Shown: positions 1 to 8,636, counted from the stretch's first letter. The stretch: 64,000 nucleotides of DNA from Paenibacillus sp. USDA918EY (GCF_009870825.1 NZ_WTWY01000007.1:1-64000), one strand, 5' to 3'. Notes: generated by a model from the letters alone, not told the origin. Numbers and translations: made by a program.

Positions 1-50
1 ACGATTATAAAAGAGCTGTATGAACTGAATATGAACTGAAATATTTTCAG

Positions 51-84
51 AAAAAGAAAAGGGCTTCCCGGCGGGGAGTGCCCT
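51..84 (-). terminator. Intrinsic terminator of the 5'-nucleotidase gene
   Basis: Read on the minus strand, a GC-rich hairpin (GGGCACTCCCC, loop, GGGAAGCCC) is followed by TTTTCTTTTT. It lies about 50 bp after the stop of the gene at 132-2432. Confidence 0.85.
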
Positions 85-131
85 CTCTTCTTTTTGGTGA
101 TGAAATTTCAAATGATGCTTTAAATGCCGCT

Positions 132-2432
132 TTAAAGGATCGTGACGTATTTTCCGTAAACAAACGCCGTTTTCCCTTGGTAAACGACTTTCACCCAGCC
201 GTACGGCGCCGTTCCCGTCACTTCAAGCACGGTTCCTTTCGGAGCCGCGCCCAAAATTTTTGCTTTGGCGGAAGCCCCTGCCCGAATGTTCAGGAAATCC
301 GCCGTAATTTTCGCCTGCTTGCCGGAAGACGGCTTCGGAGCCGGGTTTGCCGGTTTCTCAGGATTCGAAGGCTTGGCAGGGTCCGGTTTCTCCGCCGGTT
401 TGGTCGAAGGTTTTTCCGCTTCCGGTTTCTCCGGCTTGTCCGGTTTTTCTACCGGCTGTTCCGGTTTGGCTGCCGCTTTGCGCGCCTCGTTCAGTTCGTG
501 GTACAACTCGCCGTTCGTTTTTACGCCCGTCAGCAGCGCAGGGTCGACGCCCGCTTTTTCCGCCAACAAGGTCAAGTCCTCCGCCTTGACCGGATCAAGG
601 ATATTGATGGAAGCGATGTTGGTATATTTGCCGTCCTCCGTGGCCGGCACGGTCAGAATGCCTGCATTGATCAGCTCCACCACGTCCGCGCGTTCTTTGG
701 AGGTCGTATCGACGCCGACGATTTTCCAGTTGTTTTGGAGTTTCGCTTCGTATTTCCCGTTCATGACCTCCTTCAAGTATCGAATCGCAAGGTTGCGGAT
801 CGTGCCGCCGGTTTCGCCATAAGCGCTTTCCGCTTTCGACGTCCACAGCTTTTCGAATTTGCGGCCTTCGAGCGCGCCGCCTTTGGCAACCAAAGCGTCC
901 ATGCGGTAAGAGTTCATGCCGAGCGTCAGCGTATCATTCATCTGAATCGGCGTGCCGTCCATACGTCTCAGGTTGGCGATCCGGCTGCCGTAAGGTTGGG
1001 ACAAGTCGATATCGTATTTGACGCCGCCGAAGAAATCGTTGGTGCTGTATTTGGAGGATCTGCGCTTTTTGTCGAAGCTGACCGTCACGTCGCCCGGACG
1101 GGTGCTGTTGAAATAACCTACGGCCCATTCCATATAGTCTTTTAAATCCTTGCCGGTGACTCTATAGTTGGTCACCTCGCCGAGCGCGAACTGATAGTTG
1201 TAGGCGATATCCTTTTTGCGGATCGGGCCTACGTCCAGTCTGGCTTTATCATTGTCGATCTGGTGCGCCACGACGTCCGCTTTGCTGTAATGCAGCATGA
1301 CTTCGCTGAAAAAGTCGGACAGCGGCGTTTCCTGAACTTGCACGGCCGGAATACCCTTGATTTCATTTTCAGGCACCATATTATGCTTACCGACCAACTC
1401 GCCGACGACGATATTGGCGTCCTTGCGGGCGAATTCATGGTAAGGCAGCAGCTCTTTTTCCAGATCCGGGTCGGAAACCGCCGGCGTGCCGTCTTCGCCT
1501 TTTACCGGAATGGCCGTGGCCGTTTTGTCTTTCAGCACCATTTTGCCGTCTTTATTGACGAAGGTGAGATCGATTCGGGACACATGCGTTCCGTATTTGT
1601 CCGGCTCGCCGATCAGCACGCCGTTGACCGTTGCGCTTTTCACCAGCGTGTGCATATGGCCCGCGAAAATGGCGGTCAGCTCCGGCACTTCATTGGCGAT
1701 GTCCGTCACCCCGGTGCCCGGCAGGGCGTTTTCGTTATCCAGCCCCATGTGCATCAGGCCGATGATGACGTCGACTTTGCCTTCGAGCTCTTTGACGGCC
1801 TTTTTCGTTTCATCGATCGGATTTTTGACGACCAGCCCTTTCAGGTGATCGGTGTCTTTCTCGAAATCGGTAATGAGCGGCGTCGTCATCCCGATGATGC
1901 CGACCTTGATGCCGCCTCTATCGATGATCGTCGTGGCCGGCAGGAAACGTTCACCGTTCTCTTTGTATACATTGCCCGCCAGCTTCGCGGCTTTAAACTG
2001 CCCCGTAATTTTGTCGAAGGTATCGAGGCCGAAATTAAATTCGTGGTTGCCCATCGCCCAAGCATCGTACCCCATCTCGTTCATCGCGACCATCATCGGC
2101 GATTTCGGCTGGTCGTTAAACAGCTCCGCTGAATTGTCCTGAATGACGTCGCCCGCATCGAGCAGAATCGTGTTCGGGTTTTCGGCGCGAACCTTTTTGA
2201 TCAGGGTGTGCAACTGGGTGAAGCTGCCGTTCGTATTGGCCGTATCCATCGCGTAATCCCACGGCATAAACCGGCCGTGAACGTCGGAGGTAGCCAGCAG
2301 CGTAATGTGCGTCTCCTGATCTGCCTCGGCTTTGGCGCTTGCCGGCTGCAATCCGGCGGCTGCCGATACGGTCAGCACGGAAGCCAAAGCGAACCCCGCC
2401 AGCCTTTTGAAGCGGCTTTTGATGTTAAACAT
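132..2432 (-). CDS. Secreted 5'-nucleotidase / 2',3'-cyclic phosphodiesterase with C-terminal SH3 domain
   Basis: A 766-residue exported metallophosphoesterase that should release phosphate from nucleotides outside the cell. Residues 1-35 form a signal peptide with a basic start and Ala-rich core. The dimetal site is visible as TSDVHG (near 48-53), DAGD (92-95), GNHE (128-131) and a later GHMH. A 5'-nucleotidase C-terminal domain follows. A Pro/Lys/Glu linker of EKP-type repeats then leads to an SH3b domain (last 65 residues), probably for cell-wall attachment. The ATG at 2432 has AGGGG eight bases upstream; an upstream in-frame start at 2486 lacks one. It is monocistronic between two terminators. 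B. subtilis YfkN is a family relative. Confidence 0.93.
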   Translation of the reverse strand: MFNIKSRFKRLAGFALASVLTVSAAAGLQPASAKAEADQETHITLLATSDVHGRFMPWDYAMDTANTNGSFTQLHTLIKKVRAENPNTILLDAGDVIQDNSAELFNDQPKSPMMVAMNEMGYDAWAMGNHEFNFGLDTFDKITGQFKAAKLAGNVYKENGERFLPATTIIDRGGIKVGIIGMTTPLITDFEKDTDHLKGLVVKNPIDETKKAVKELEGKVDVIIGLMHMGLDNENALPGTGVTDIANEVPELTAIFAGHMHTLVKSATVNGVLIGEPDKYGTHVSRIDLTFVNKDGKMVLKDKTATAIPVKGEDGTPAVSDPDLEKELLPYHEFARKDANIVVGELVGKHNMVPENEIKGIPAVQVQETPLSDFFSEVMLHYSKADVVAHQIDNDKARLDVGPIRKKDIAYNYQFALGEVTNYRVTGKDLKDYMEWAVGYFNSTRPGDVTVSFDKKRRSSKYSTNDFFGGVKYDIDLSQPYGSRIANLRRMDGTPIQMNDTLTLGMNSYRMDALVAKGGALEGRKFEKLWTSKAESAYGETGGTIRNLAIRYLKEVMNGKYEAKLQNNWKIVGVDTTSKERADVVELINAGILTVPATEDGKYTNIASINILDPVKAEDLTLLAEKAGVDPALLTGVKTNGELYHELNEARKAAAKPEQPVEKPDKPEKPEAEKPSTKPAEKPDPAKPSNPEKPANPAPKPSSGKQAKITADFLNIRAGASAKAKILGAAPKGTVLEVTGTAPYGWVKVVYQGKTAFVYGKYVTIL

Positions 2433-2471
2433 GTTTGAGTCCCCTTTTCTTTTTATACTTTTTTTGGAAAA

Positions 2472-2485
2472 TGGTAGCGCTGTCA
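2472..2485 (-). promoter_or_regulatory. Possible cre (CcpA) site upstream of the nucleotidase
   Basis: TGACAGCGCTACCA on the minus strand matches the cre consensus TGWAANCGNTNWCA at all but two defined positions. It lies 40 bp upstream of the start codon. Motif match only. Confidence 0.3.
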
Positions 2486-2631
2486 AAAGTTTTCCAAAGG
2501 CTCATTTTAATCTATAAATTTCCATACGTAAACCTTTTTGCTTAAAATAGTCCCGCAGGCGCAGTGCTTTGGCTTCCAAGCCGATTCCGGCAATTCCCGG
2601 TGGACGCTGAATTAAACCCTTGCAGATTTTC

Positions 2632-2664
2632 AAAAAAAGAACGCCCCTCGTATCCGGAGCGTCC
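2632..2664 (-). terminator. Intrinsic terminator of the marR-ABC exporter operon
   Basis: On the minus strand GACGCTCC and GGGGCGTT pair around an 8-base loop and are followed by CTTTTTTT. It lies downstream of the ABC gene ending at 2720. Confidence 0.8.
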
Positions 2665-2719
2665 TCGTTTATGGATCAAGTCAAAATCCCTGAATTTTAT
2701 GGCCGTTTTATCGGCCGAT

Positions 2720-4600
2720 CTAGCCGACCTCCTGCACTTTTCCGCCCGTAAACTGGCTGTTGTACAGATCGGCGTAAAAGCCGCCTTTGGCCAGCAGTTC
2801 CTCGTGCGTGCCTTTTTCGATGACGCTGCCGCCGTTCATGACCAGAATCAGGTCGGCGTCGCGGATCGTGGACAGGCGGTGCGCGATGACAAAGCTGGTC
2901 CGGCCTTTCATCAGCTCGTTCATCGCTTTTTGGATGTACACCTCGGTCCGGGTGTCGACGCTGCTTGTCGCTTCGTCGAGGATCAGGATCGACGGATCGG
3001 CCAAAATGGCGCGGGCGATCGTAAGCAGCTGTTTTTGCCCTTGCGAAATATTCGAGGCTTCTTCGTTCAGAACCGTATCGTAGCCGTCCGGCAGCGTCCG
3101 GATAAAATGGTCGGCATGCGCCGCTTTGGCCGCCTCCACCACATCCTCCTCGGTTGCGCCGCTGCGTCCGTAGGCGATATTTTCGCGGATCGTGCCGTTA
3201 AACAACCATGTATCCTGCAGCACCATTCCGAAAATGCTCCGCAGGTTGCTGCGCTTCAGCTTCGTAATATTGACGCCGTCGATCGTAATCGCCCCGTCAT
3301 TGATTTCATAGAAACGCATCAGCAGGTTGATGAGCGTCGTTTTGCCGGCGCCGGTCGGCCCGACGATCGCAATCGTCTGTCCCGGCTTGACGTCGATGTT
3401 CATGTCCTCGATCAGCGTTTCGCCCTCTTTATAACCGAAGTTCACATGGTCGAAGGCAACCGCGCCTTTCGGGTTTTTCAGTTCCACCGCTTCGGCCGCC
3501 TCCGGCACCTCCTCCTGCTCGTCGAGAAGCTCGAAGACACGTTCGGCGGATGCGATCGTCGATTGAATGATGTTTGCGATATTCGCCGTTTGCATGATCG
3601 GCTGGGTGAACTGTCTGGCGTACTGAATGAACGCCTGCACGTCCCCGATGGTGATCGTTTTATGCGTCACGAAAATGCCGCCGACGACGCAGACCAGCAC
3701 GTAACCGATGTTGCCGATAAAGGACATCATCGGCATGATCATGCCGGAGATGAACTGGGCTTTCCAACCCGAATGGTACAGCTTTTCGTTGATTTCGTTA
3801 AACGTCGCCACCGACTCGTCCTCGCGGCCGAACGCCTTGACGATTTTATGACCGGTGTACATTTCCTCGACGTGCCCGTTCAGCTGGCCGAGGGAACGCT
3901 GCTGCCCCATAAAATGCTTTTGGGAACGCGATGCGATCATCCGGATCACGATAAAGCTGAGCGGAAGCGTCACGATCAGAATCAGCGTCAGCCATGGGCT
4001 GATCGTCAGCATCATCACGATGACCCCGACCAGGGTGACGATGGATGTCATCAGCTGCGTCAAGCTCTGCTGCAGCGTTGTGCTGATATTGTCCACGTCG
4101 TTTGTCGCGCGGCTGAGAATTTCGCCATGCGTTTTCGAATCGAAATATTTCAGCGGCAAGCGCGAGAGCTTGCGGTTGATCTGCTCGCGCATGTCGTACA
4201 CGACCTTTTGCGCCACGCCGGCCATAAAATACTGCTGGAAGTAGCTGAAGACGGCGCTGAACAGATATAATCCGACCAGCATGAGCAAAATTTGCGTAAT
4301 ATAGCCGAAATCGATGGAAGCGCCAGGCACGCCCTGCATTTTGGCGACGATGCCTTCGAACAGCTTCGTGGTCGCTTTCCCTAAAATTTTCGGGCTTACG
4401 ATGCTGAACACGGTGCTCAGGATCGCCATCAGAAAAATGAAGGCAAGCGTCACGCGGCGCGGCCGCAAATAACCCAAAAGTCTTCGCAGCGTGCCTTTAA
4501 AATCCTTGGCCTTCTCGGCAGGCATCATCTGACCGGGATGGCCGCCCGGATGGCGGGGTCCCGGAGGACGGCCGCCGGGATGTCTTCTCTGCTCGCTCAT
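2720..4600 (-). CDS. Heterodimeric ABC exporter, catalytically competent half (YfiC-like)
   Basis: A 626-residue fused membrane/ATPase half-transporter. A Pro/Gly/His-rich cytoplasmic N-terminus (first 30 residues) precedes six membrane helices and one nucleotide-binding domain. Walker A is GPTGAGKTT, Walker B ends LILDEATSS with the catalytic Glu present, and the switch His is in IAHRLST. The signature loop is ISQGQKQ instead of LSGGQ. The start ATG overlaps the stop of the partner gene (ATGA) with GGAGGAGG just upstream, so translation is coupled. It should pair with the product of 4597-6333 to export drugs or lipids; substrate unknown. Confidence 0.93.
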   Translation of the reverse strand: MSEQRRHPGGRPPGPRHPGGHPGQMMPAEKAKDFKGTLRRLLGYLRPRRVTLAFIFLMAILSTVFSIVSPKILGKATTKLFEGIVAKMQGVPGASIDFGYITQILLMLVGLYLFSAVFSYFQQYFMAGVAQKVVYDMREQINRKLSRLPLKYFDSKTHGEILSRATNDVDNISTTLQQSLTQLMTSIVTLVGVIVMMLTISPWLTLILIVTLPLSFIVIRMIASRSQKHFMGQQRSLGQLNGHVEEMYTGHKIVKAFGREDESVATFNEINEKLYHSGWKAQFISGMIMPMMSFIGNIGYVLVCVVGGIFVTHKTITIGDVQAFIQYARQFTQPIMQTANIANIIQSTIASAERVFELLDEQEEVPEAAEAVELKNPKGAVAFDHVNFGYKEGETLIEDMNIDVKPGQTIAIVGPTGAGKTTLINLLMRFYEINDGAITIDGVNITKLKRSNLRSIFGMVLQDTWLFNGTIRENIAYGRSGATEEDVVEAAKAAHADHFIRTLPDGYDTVLNEEASNISQGQKQLLTIARAILADPSILILDEATSSVDTRTEVYIQKAMNELMKGRTSFVIAHRLSTIRDADLILVMNGGSVIEKGTHEELLAKGGFYADLYNSQFTGGKVQEVG

Positions 4601-6333
4601 GCAATCTCCTCCTCCGACAGCTGCGAGGATACGATTTCACGGTATACGTCGCAGGTTTCCATCAGCTCGCGGTGTTTGCCGATGCCGGCAATCCGGCCTT
4701 CGTCCAGCACGATGATCCGGTCGGCGTCCATAACCGTGCTGGCCCGCTGAGCCACGATCAACACGGTCGCGTCCGCCGTCACCTCTTTCAGTGCCGTGCG
4801 CAGCTTGGCGTCCGTCTTGAAATCAAGCGCGGAGAAGCTGTCGTCGAACAAATAAATTTCGGGTTTTCTGACCAGCGCCCGGGCGATGGACAAACGCTGC
4901 TTCTGTCCGCCGGATACGTTGTTGCCGCCCTGGGAAATTTCGGACTGAAAACCGTCCTTCATCTTGGAGATGAATTCAGTCGCTTGCGCGATGTCCGCCG
5001 CTTGACGAATCTCATCGTCCGTGGCGTCGGCTTTGCCGTAGCGGAGATTGTCCGCGATCGTGCCCGTAAAGAGAACCGCCTTTTGCGGCACAAAACCGAC
5101 TTTAGCCCGAAGCTCCTCCTGGGTCATTTCCCTGACGTCCCTGCCGTCCACCATCACGCTGCCGCTTTCCACGTCATAAAATCGCGGGATCAAGCTGAGC
5201 ATCGTCGATTTGCCGGAGCCGGTGCCGCCGATGATCGCCGTCGTTTCGCCCGGTGCGGCGCTAAACGAAATATGGCGGATCGCCGGCTGCTCGGCGCCCG
5301 GATAGCTGAACGTCACATCCCGGAACTCCAAGTAACCGCGTTTTTCCCCTTCTTTGCCTTCGGCGGCCGAATGGGCGGGATCGACGATTTGTGGCTCCAT
5401 GTCCAGCACTTCGTTGATCCGGGTTGCCGACGCGGATGCACGGGGCACCATGACGAAAATGACCGACACCATGATCAGCGAGAACATGATCTGCATCGCG
5501 TATTGGATGAACGCCATCAAGGAGCCGACCTGCATATGGCCGTTGCTGATCCGGATGCCTCCGAACCAGACGATGGCGATCGTCGAAAAGTTCATGACCA
5601 GCATCATGATCGGCATCATGGCCGCCATGATTTTGTTGACTTTGACCGTCGTTTGCGTCAAATCGTAGTTCGCTTCATTAAAACGCTTCTGTTCGTGTTC
5701 GATCCGGTTAAAGGAACGGATGACCCGGATGCCGGTCAGGTTCTCGCGCAAAACGCGGTTGAGCTTATCCAGCTTGACCTGCATCGCTTTAAAGAGCGGC
5801 ATCCCTTTTCCGGCGATGATAAAGATCGCCCCCGCCAAAACCGGCACGATCACGACGATCACCAGCGACAGCGTCGCGTCCTTGGATACCGCCATAATGA
5901 TCCCGCCGATGCACATCATCGGCGCGCTGATCATCATCCGCAGGATCATCGTCAGCACCTGCTGCATCTGCGTAATGTCGTTGGTCGTGCGGGTAATCAG
6001 CGAAGCGGTGCCCAGCTTGTCGAACTCCTGCAGGGAGAAATGCTGAACATGCCGGAACACCCGGCTGCGCAAATTTTTGGCGAAACCGCCCGCCACCTTG
6101 GCCGACAAATAACTGGCTCCGATGGAACAGAATGCGCCGCCCAACGCTACGAGCAGCATAAATCCGCCGATTTTCCAAATATAAGGGATATCCCCGTGCA
6201 CGATGCCTTTATCCACGATGTCGGACATCAACGTAGGCAAATAAAGATCCGACAGCGACTGGATGAATACGAGCAAAAAAACAAACAGAATCGGCGTGCT
6301 GTAAGGCTTCAAAGTCCGAAACAGCTTTAGCAT
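4597..6333 (-). CDS. Heterodimeric ABC exporter, degenerate half (YfiB-like)
   Basis: A 578-residue half-transporter with six N-terminal membrane helices and a C-terminal ATPase. Walker A is GGTGSGKST and the signature is the canonical VSGGQKQR. The Walker B Glu is replaced by Asp (YLFDDSFSAL) and the switch His by Gln (VAQRAST). Together with the non-canonical signature of the partner this makes one normal and one degenerate ATP site, the arrangement of BmrCD/TM287-288-type exporters. The ATG at 6333 has GGAGGTGA eight bases upstream and overlaps the end of the marR gene by seven bases. Confidence 0.93.
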   Translation of the reverse strand: MLKLFRTLKPYSTPILFVFLLVFIQSLSDLYLPTLMSDIVDKGIVHGDIPYIWKIGGFMLLVALGGAFCSIGASYLSAKVAGGFAKNLRSRVFRHVQHFSLQEFDKLGTASLITRTTNDITQMQQVLTMILRMMISAPMMCIGGIIMAVSKDATLSLVIVVIVPVLAGAIFIIAGKGMPLFKAMQVKLDKLNRVLRENLTGIRVIRSFNRIEHEQKRFNEANYDLTQTTVKVNKIMAAMMPIMMLVMNFSTIAIVWFGGIRISNGHMQVGSLMAFIQYAMQIMFSLIMVSVIFVMVPRASASATRINEVLDMEPQIVDPAHSAAEGKEGEKRGYLEFRDVTFSYPGAEQPAIRHISFSAAPGETTAIIGGTGSGKSTMLSLIPRFYDVESGSVMVDGRDVREMTQEELRAKVGFVPQKAVLFTGTIADNLRYGKADATDDEIRQAADIAQATEFISKMKDGFQSEISQGGNNVSGGQKQRLSIARALVRKPEIYLFDDSFSALDFKTDAKLRTALKEVTADATVLIVAQRASTVMDADRIIVLDEGRIAGIGKHRELMETCDVYREIVSSQLSEEEIA

Positions 6334-6869
6334 GTTGGCACTTCACCTCCATCCGATGAATCATTCCGCATGTTACTTTCATAATACTGATAGGCCTTGT
6401 TCAGCAGCTCGGACAGCTTCTCGCTTTCCTCGATGCCCAAGTGATCGACAAGCCCCTTGAAGGAATGGATCGTCGCTTTACGGGCCTGTAAAATCACATT
6501 CCGCCCCTCTTCGCTGAGCTTGATCCGAACCACCCTCCGATCCACCTCATCCGGAGTCCGTTCAATCCATTTCTTCTTCTCCAGCGCTTTGACGAACTGG
6601 GTGACGGTCGGAGAGGTGACGCGCAGCATCGCGCTGATCTCAGACACTTTCAGTCCCGGGGTACCCGGCTCGACATGCCGCATGAGCAAAACCATCAATC
6701 CCATCTCGCTGAGCTTCAATCCTTCGACCACCCGCTGGCGAAACTCGCCTCTGTTAAACCGCATGACAGCCTGAAGCAGCTGGACAACGGTTTCGTGATG
6801 CCGATCATGTTCCTGCGGTTCTGCAGCCTGGCAGCCGTGTTCCTGCCGGTTATTGCCATCGTCGTTCAT
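6327..6869 (-). CDS. MarR-family repressor of the downstream ABC exporter
   Basis: A 180-residue MarR regulator. The winged helix is in the middle, with the recognition region around the TSPTVTQFVKALE stretch and the wing containing DRRVVRIKLSEEG. The N-terminus is unusually polar, with His/Gln-rich residues. The chosen ATG at 6869 lies 12 bases after AGGAGG; an in-frame ATG at 6893 would have the Shine-Dalgarno sequence inside the coding region. It is the first gene of a three-gene unit with two overlapping ABC genes, and a 35-bp inverted repeat covers its promoter, so it very likely represses its own operon. Confidence 0.92.
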   Translation of the reverse strand: MNDDGNNRQEHGCQAAEPQEHDRHHETVVQLLQAVMRFNRGEFRQRVVEGLKLSEMGLMVLLMRHVEPGTPGLKVSEISAMLRVTSPTVTQFVKALEKKKWIERTPDEVDRRVVRIKLSEEGRNVILQARKATIHSFKGLVDHLGIEESEKLSELLNKAYQYYESNMRNDSSDGGEVPTC

Positions 6870-6931
6870 GACGCAGATCATCCTCCTTTCCAAAGCGTGT
6901 TATAAAGGGATGTTATCCCACACCAAAAAAA

Positions 6932-6966
6932 TAATTAGGTTACCAATTAAATAGGCAACCTAATTA
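6932..6966 (-). promoter_or_regulatory. MarR operator (13-bp arms, 9-bp spacer)
   Basis: Arms TAATTAGGTTACC (6932-6944) and GGCAACCTAATTA (6954-6966) are reverse complements except for one base. The right arm overlaps the -10 box of the marR promoter. Confidence 0.85.
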
Positions 6967-6992
6967 TATAACCTTTCCGATTTTTATGTCAA
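6963..6992 (-). promoter_or_regulatory. Sigma-A promoter of the marR-ABC operon
   Basis: Minus-strand TTGACA (6987-6992), an 18-base spacer and TATAAT (6963-6968): both hexamers are perfect. The -10 lies in the MarR operator. Confidence 0.85.
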
Positions 6993-7907
6993 TTAAAACA
7001 TATATAAAAAAGTCCAACAATGGTGTACTTGCCTTTTTCCTTGGCTTTCCCGAAAAAAATGACGGTCAATGATGACCGTCTCAGATTGAAGACAAACCTT
7101 GTTTGAAATCAATAATAACCATCGAAAAATGAATTTGAGCTCGAAATCTTGAAAAGAGCGACCTGCCTTCCATAGCCAGGTCGCCATTTTTTTAAGGTTC
7201 ATTGCAGCAAAAACTAGCATCGCCTGCATAGACACTTTTTCAATCCCTCTCAAAGTAGTCCATCTCAAACCATGCTTTTCTTTCATATCTGCAAACACGC
7301 GCTCAATGGTTTCTTTTCGCTTCGAGTAAAGCTCATTGTTCTCTGCTGTATGCCTCAAGTGGTCGGCCTCTTCAACATAATCTGCCCAAATGTGGCGGCT
7401 TACTCGTTTTGTGAAATCCTTACTCTCTGTGCACTGCTTTAAGAAAGGACACGCTTTACACTTTTCAGCGCTGGATTTGTACATCCGGTATCCTTCTTTG
7501 TTAGTCAACTCATAGGTCAGCATCTGCTCATTGGGGCAAATATAGCAGTCATAATGTTCATCGTAAACATACTCATATTTCTTAAAGAAACCATCTTTCG
7601 TCTTCGGTCTTGTATAAGGCATGACAGGGCGAATTTCCGCATCAAACAGATGCTTGCATATGTACGGTGTTTTGTAGCCTGAGTCTACAACTACGGCTGT
7701 TGGCTTGCCTACATGCTCTTGAACTTGTTCAAGTACATCTTGAAATACGGTACTATCATGGACATTACCCGCAGTAACTTTGACGCCTAATACGAATCCA
7801 TTCTTGTCGCATGCCGTATGAAATCCATAGGCAAATACGCGTTCTTTTTCACCTTTGACGAATAGTCCACACGCTGGATCTGTTGTGCTTACCTTCACCT
7901 CCTTCAT
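6993..7907 (-). CDS. IS1182-like transposase, downstream reading frame (C-terminal part)
   Basis: The C-terminal part of a DDE transposase in the -1 frame relative to 7916-8503. It carries the second catalytic Asp (VVVDSGYKTPY) and the catalytic Glu region (ETIERVFADMKEKHG). A Cys-containing segment lies between (about residues 110-150). The initial Met is probably not a real start: this frame is most simply reached by -1 slippage at 7919-7925. The frame has no stop inside the element. About the last 29 codons are read from the target duplication and host DNA, and the stop falls at 6993, next to the marR -35 box. Confidence 0.8.
   Translation of the reverse strand: MKEVKVSTTDPACGLFVKGEKERVFAYGFHTACDKNGFVLGVKVTAGNVHDSTVFQDVLEQVQEHVGKPTAVVVDSGYKTPYICKHLFDAEIRPVMPYTRPKTKDGFFKKYEYVYDEHYDCYICPNEQMLTYELTNKEGYRMYKSSAEKCKACPFLKQCTESKDFTKRVSRHIWADYVEEADHLRHTAENNELYSKRKETIERVFADMKEKHGLRWTTLRGIEKVSMQAMLVFAAMNLKKMATWLWKAGRSFQDFELKFIFRWLLLISNKVCLQSETVIIDRHFFRESQGKRQVHHCWTFLYMF
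7053..7080 (-). terminator. Original LysR terminator, copy that kept the U tract
   Basis: The hairpin GACGGTCAATGATGACCGTC has 8-bp perfect arms and a 4-base loop. On the minus strand it is followed by ATTTTTTT. This is the IS-distal copy of the duplicated target and now lies after, and partly inside, the transposase reading frame. Confidence 0.8.
7060..7081. repeat. Target site duplication, left copy (22 bp)
   Basis: T + GACGGTCAATGATGACCGTC + T, identical to 8615-8636. It directly abuts the left inverted repeat of the IS. Confidence 0.88.
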
Positions 7908-8614
7908 TTGCGGTTCTACTTTTTTCGAAGTGGTTTCTTTCCATGAGCAAGTCGGTCTGCGTCAATTTCCTCATGAAGCAGCTCCTGGTAGTGTTTGCTC
8001 TGCTCCTGCACGAGTTCCTTCTGGTATTTGTTTTTATTTGCATTAGCCTTCACATGGGTAGCATCCATAAATAATGCATCTGAATTTACGAACCCGTATT
8101 TCATAGCCTCTTCGAGGACTCGGGCAAAGATCTCTTCAAAAAGTTGTGTGTCTTTAAAACGTCGAACATAATTTTTACCGAAGGTGGAGAAATGGGGAAT
8201 GGGTTGACTGAAGTCATAGCCAATGAACCAGCGGTAAGCGACATTGGTTTCAATTTCTTTAATCGTCTGACGCATGGAACGAATACCGAATAGACATTGA
8301 ATAAGGGCGATTTTAATGAGAACAACAGGATCAATACTAGGACGTCCGTTATCTTCACAATACACATCGCGAACTAGCTCGTAAATGAAGCTAAAATCGA
8401 TGGCATTTTCTATTTTGCGAACGAGATGATCTTTAGGAACAAGCTCATCTAGAGAAACAAGTGATATTTGAGTACGGCCTTCAACATTGGTTTTTCGTAA
8501 CAACTAAATCCTCTCCCGCTAAACATGATATGTTTATTATATCACATTAACGCGGTAATTTAGTAAACTAATAACGTAAAAATAGACTGTCGACGGTACT
8601 TTGTCTACAGTCTG
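7082..8614 (-). mobile_element. IS1182-like insertion sequence, 1533 bp
   Basis: The ends are imperfect inverted repeats: CAGATTGAAGACAAA at the left and, read inward from the right, CAGACTGTAGACAAA (13 of 15 identical). A 22-bp direct repeat flanks the element exactly outside these ends. It encodes a DDE transposase in two overlapping frames on the minus strand. A 7-bp inverted repeat (AGACTGT/ACAGTCT) lies within the right end. The target was the terminator hairpin of the neighbouring LysR gene. From general knowledge, IS1182-family elements leave target duplications of variable length and several favour palindromic targets. Confidence 0.88.
7916..8503 (-). CDS. IS1182-like transposase, upstream reading frame (N-terminal part)
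   Basis: A 195-codon N-terminal part of the transposase. It contains the helical DNA-binding region (first 110 residues) and the first catalytic Asp in DATHVKA near residue 147. It probably starts at TTG with GAGAGGAT upstream. It ends CGA AAA AAG TAG, so the heptamer A AAA AAG sits directly before the stop and could shift ribosomes -1 into the next frame. The catalytic triad is divided between the two frames, so only a fused product could be active. A one-base deletion or sequencing error would give the same picture. Confidence 0.82.
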   Translation of the reverse strand: MLRKTNVEGRTQISLVSLDELVPKDHLVRKIENAIDFSFIYELVRDVYCEDNGRPSIDPVVLIKIALIQCLFGIRSMRQTIKEIETNVAYRWFIGYDFSQPIPHFSTFGKNYVRRFKDTQLFEEIFARVLEEAMKYGFVNSDALFMDATHVKANANKNKYQKELVQEQSKHYQELLHEEIDADRLAHGKKPLRKK

Positions 8615-8636
8615 TGACGGTCAATGATGACCGTCT
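8615..8636. repeat. Target site duplication, right copy (22 bp)
   Basis: Identical to 7060-7081. It overlaps the first bases of the LysR stop codon (8635-8637), so the insertion left the gene intact. The hairpin is kept but the U tract has been separated from it. Confidence 0.88.
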
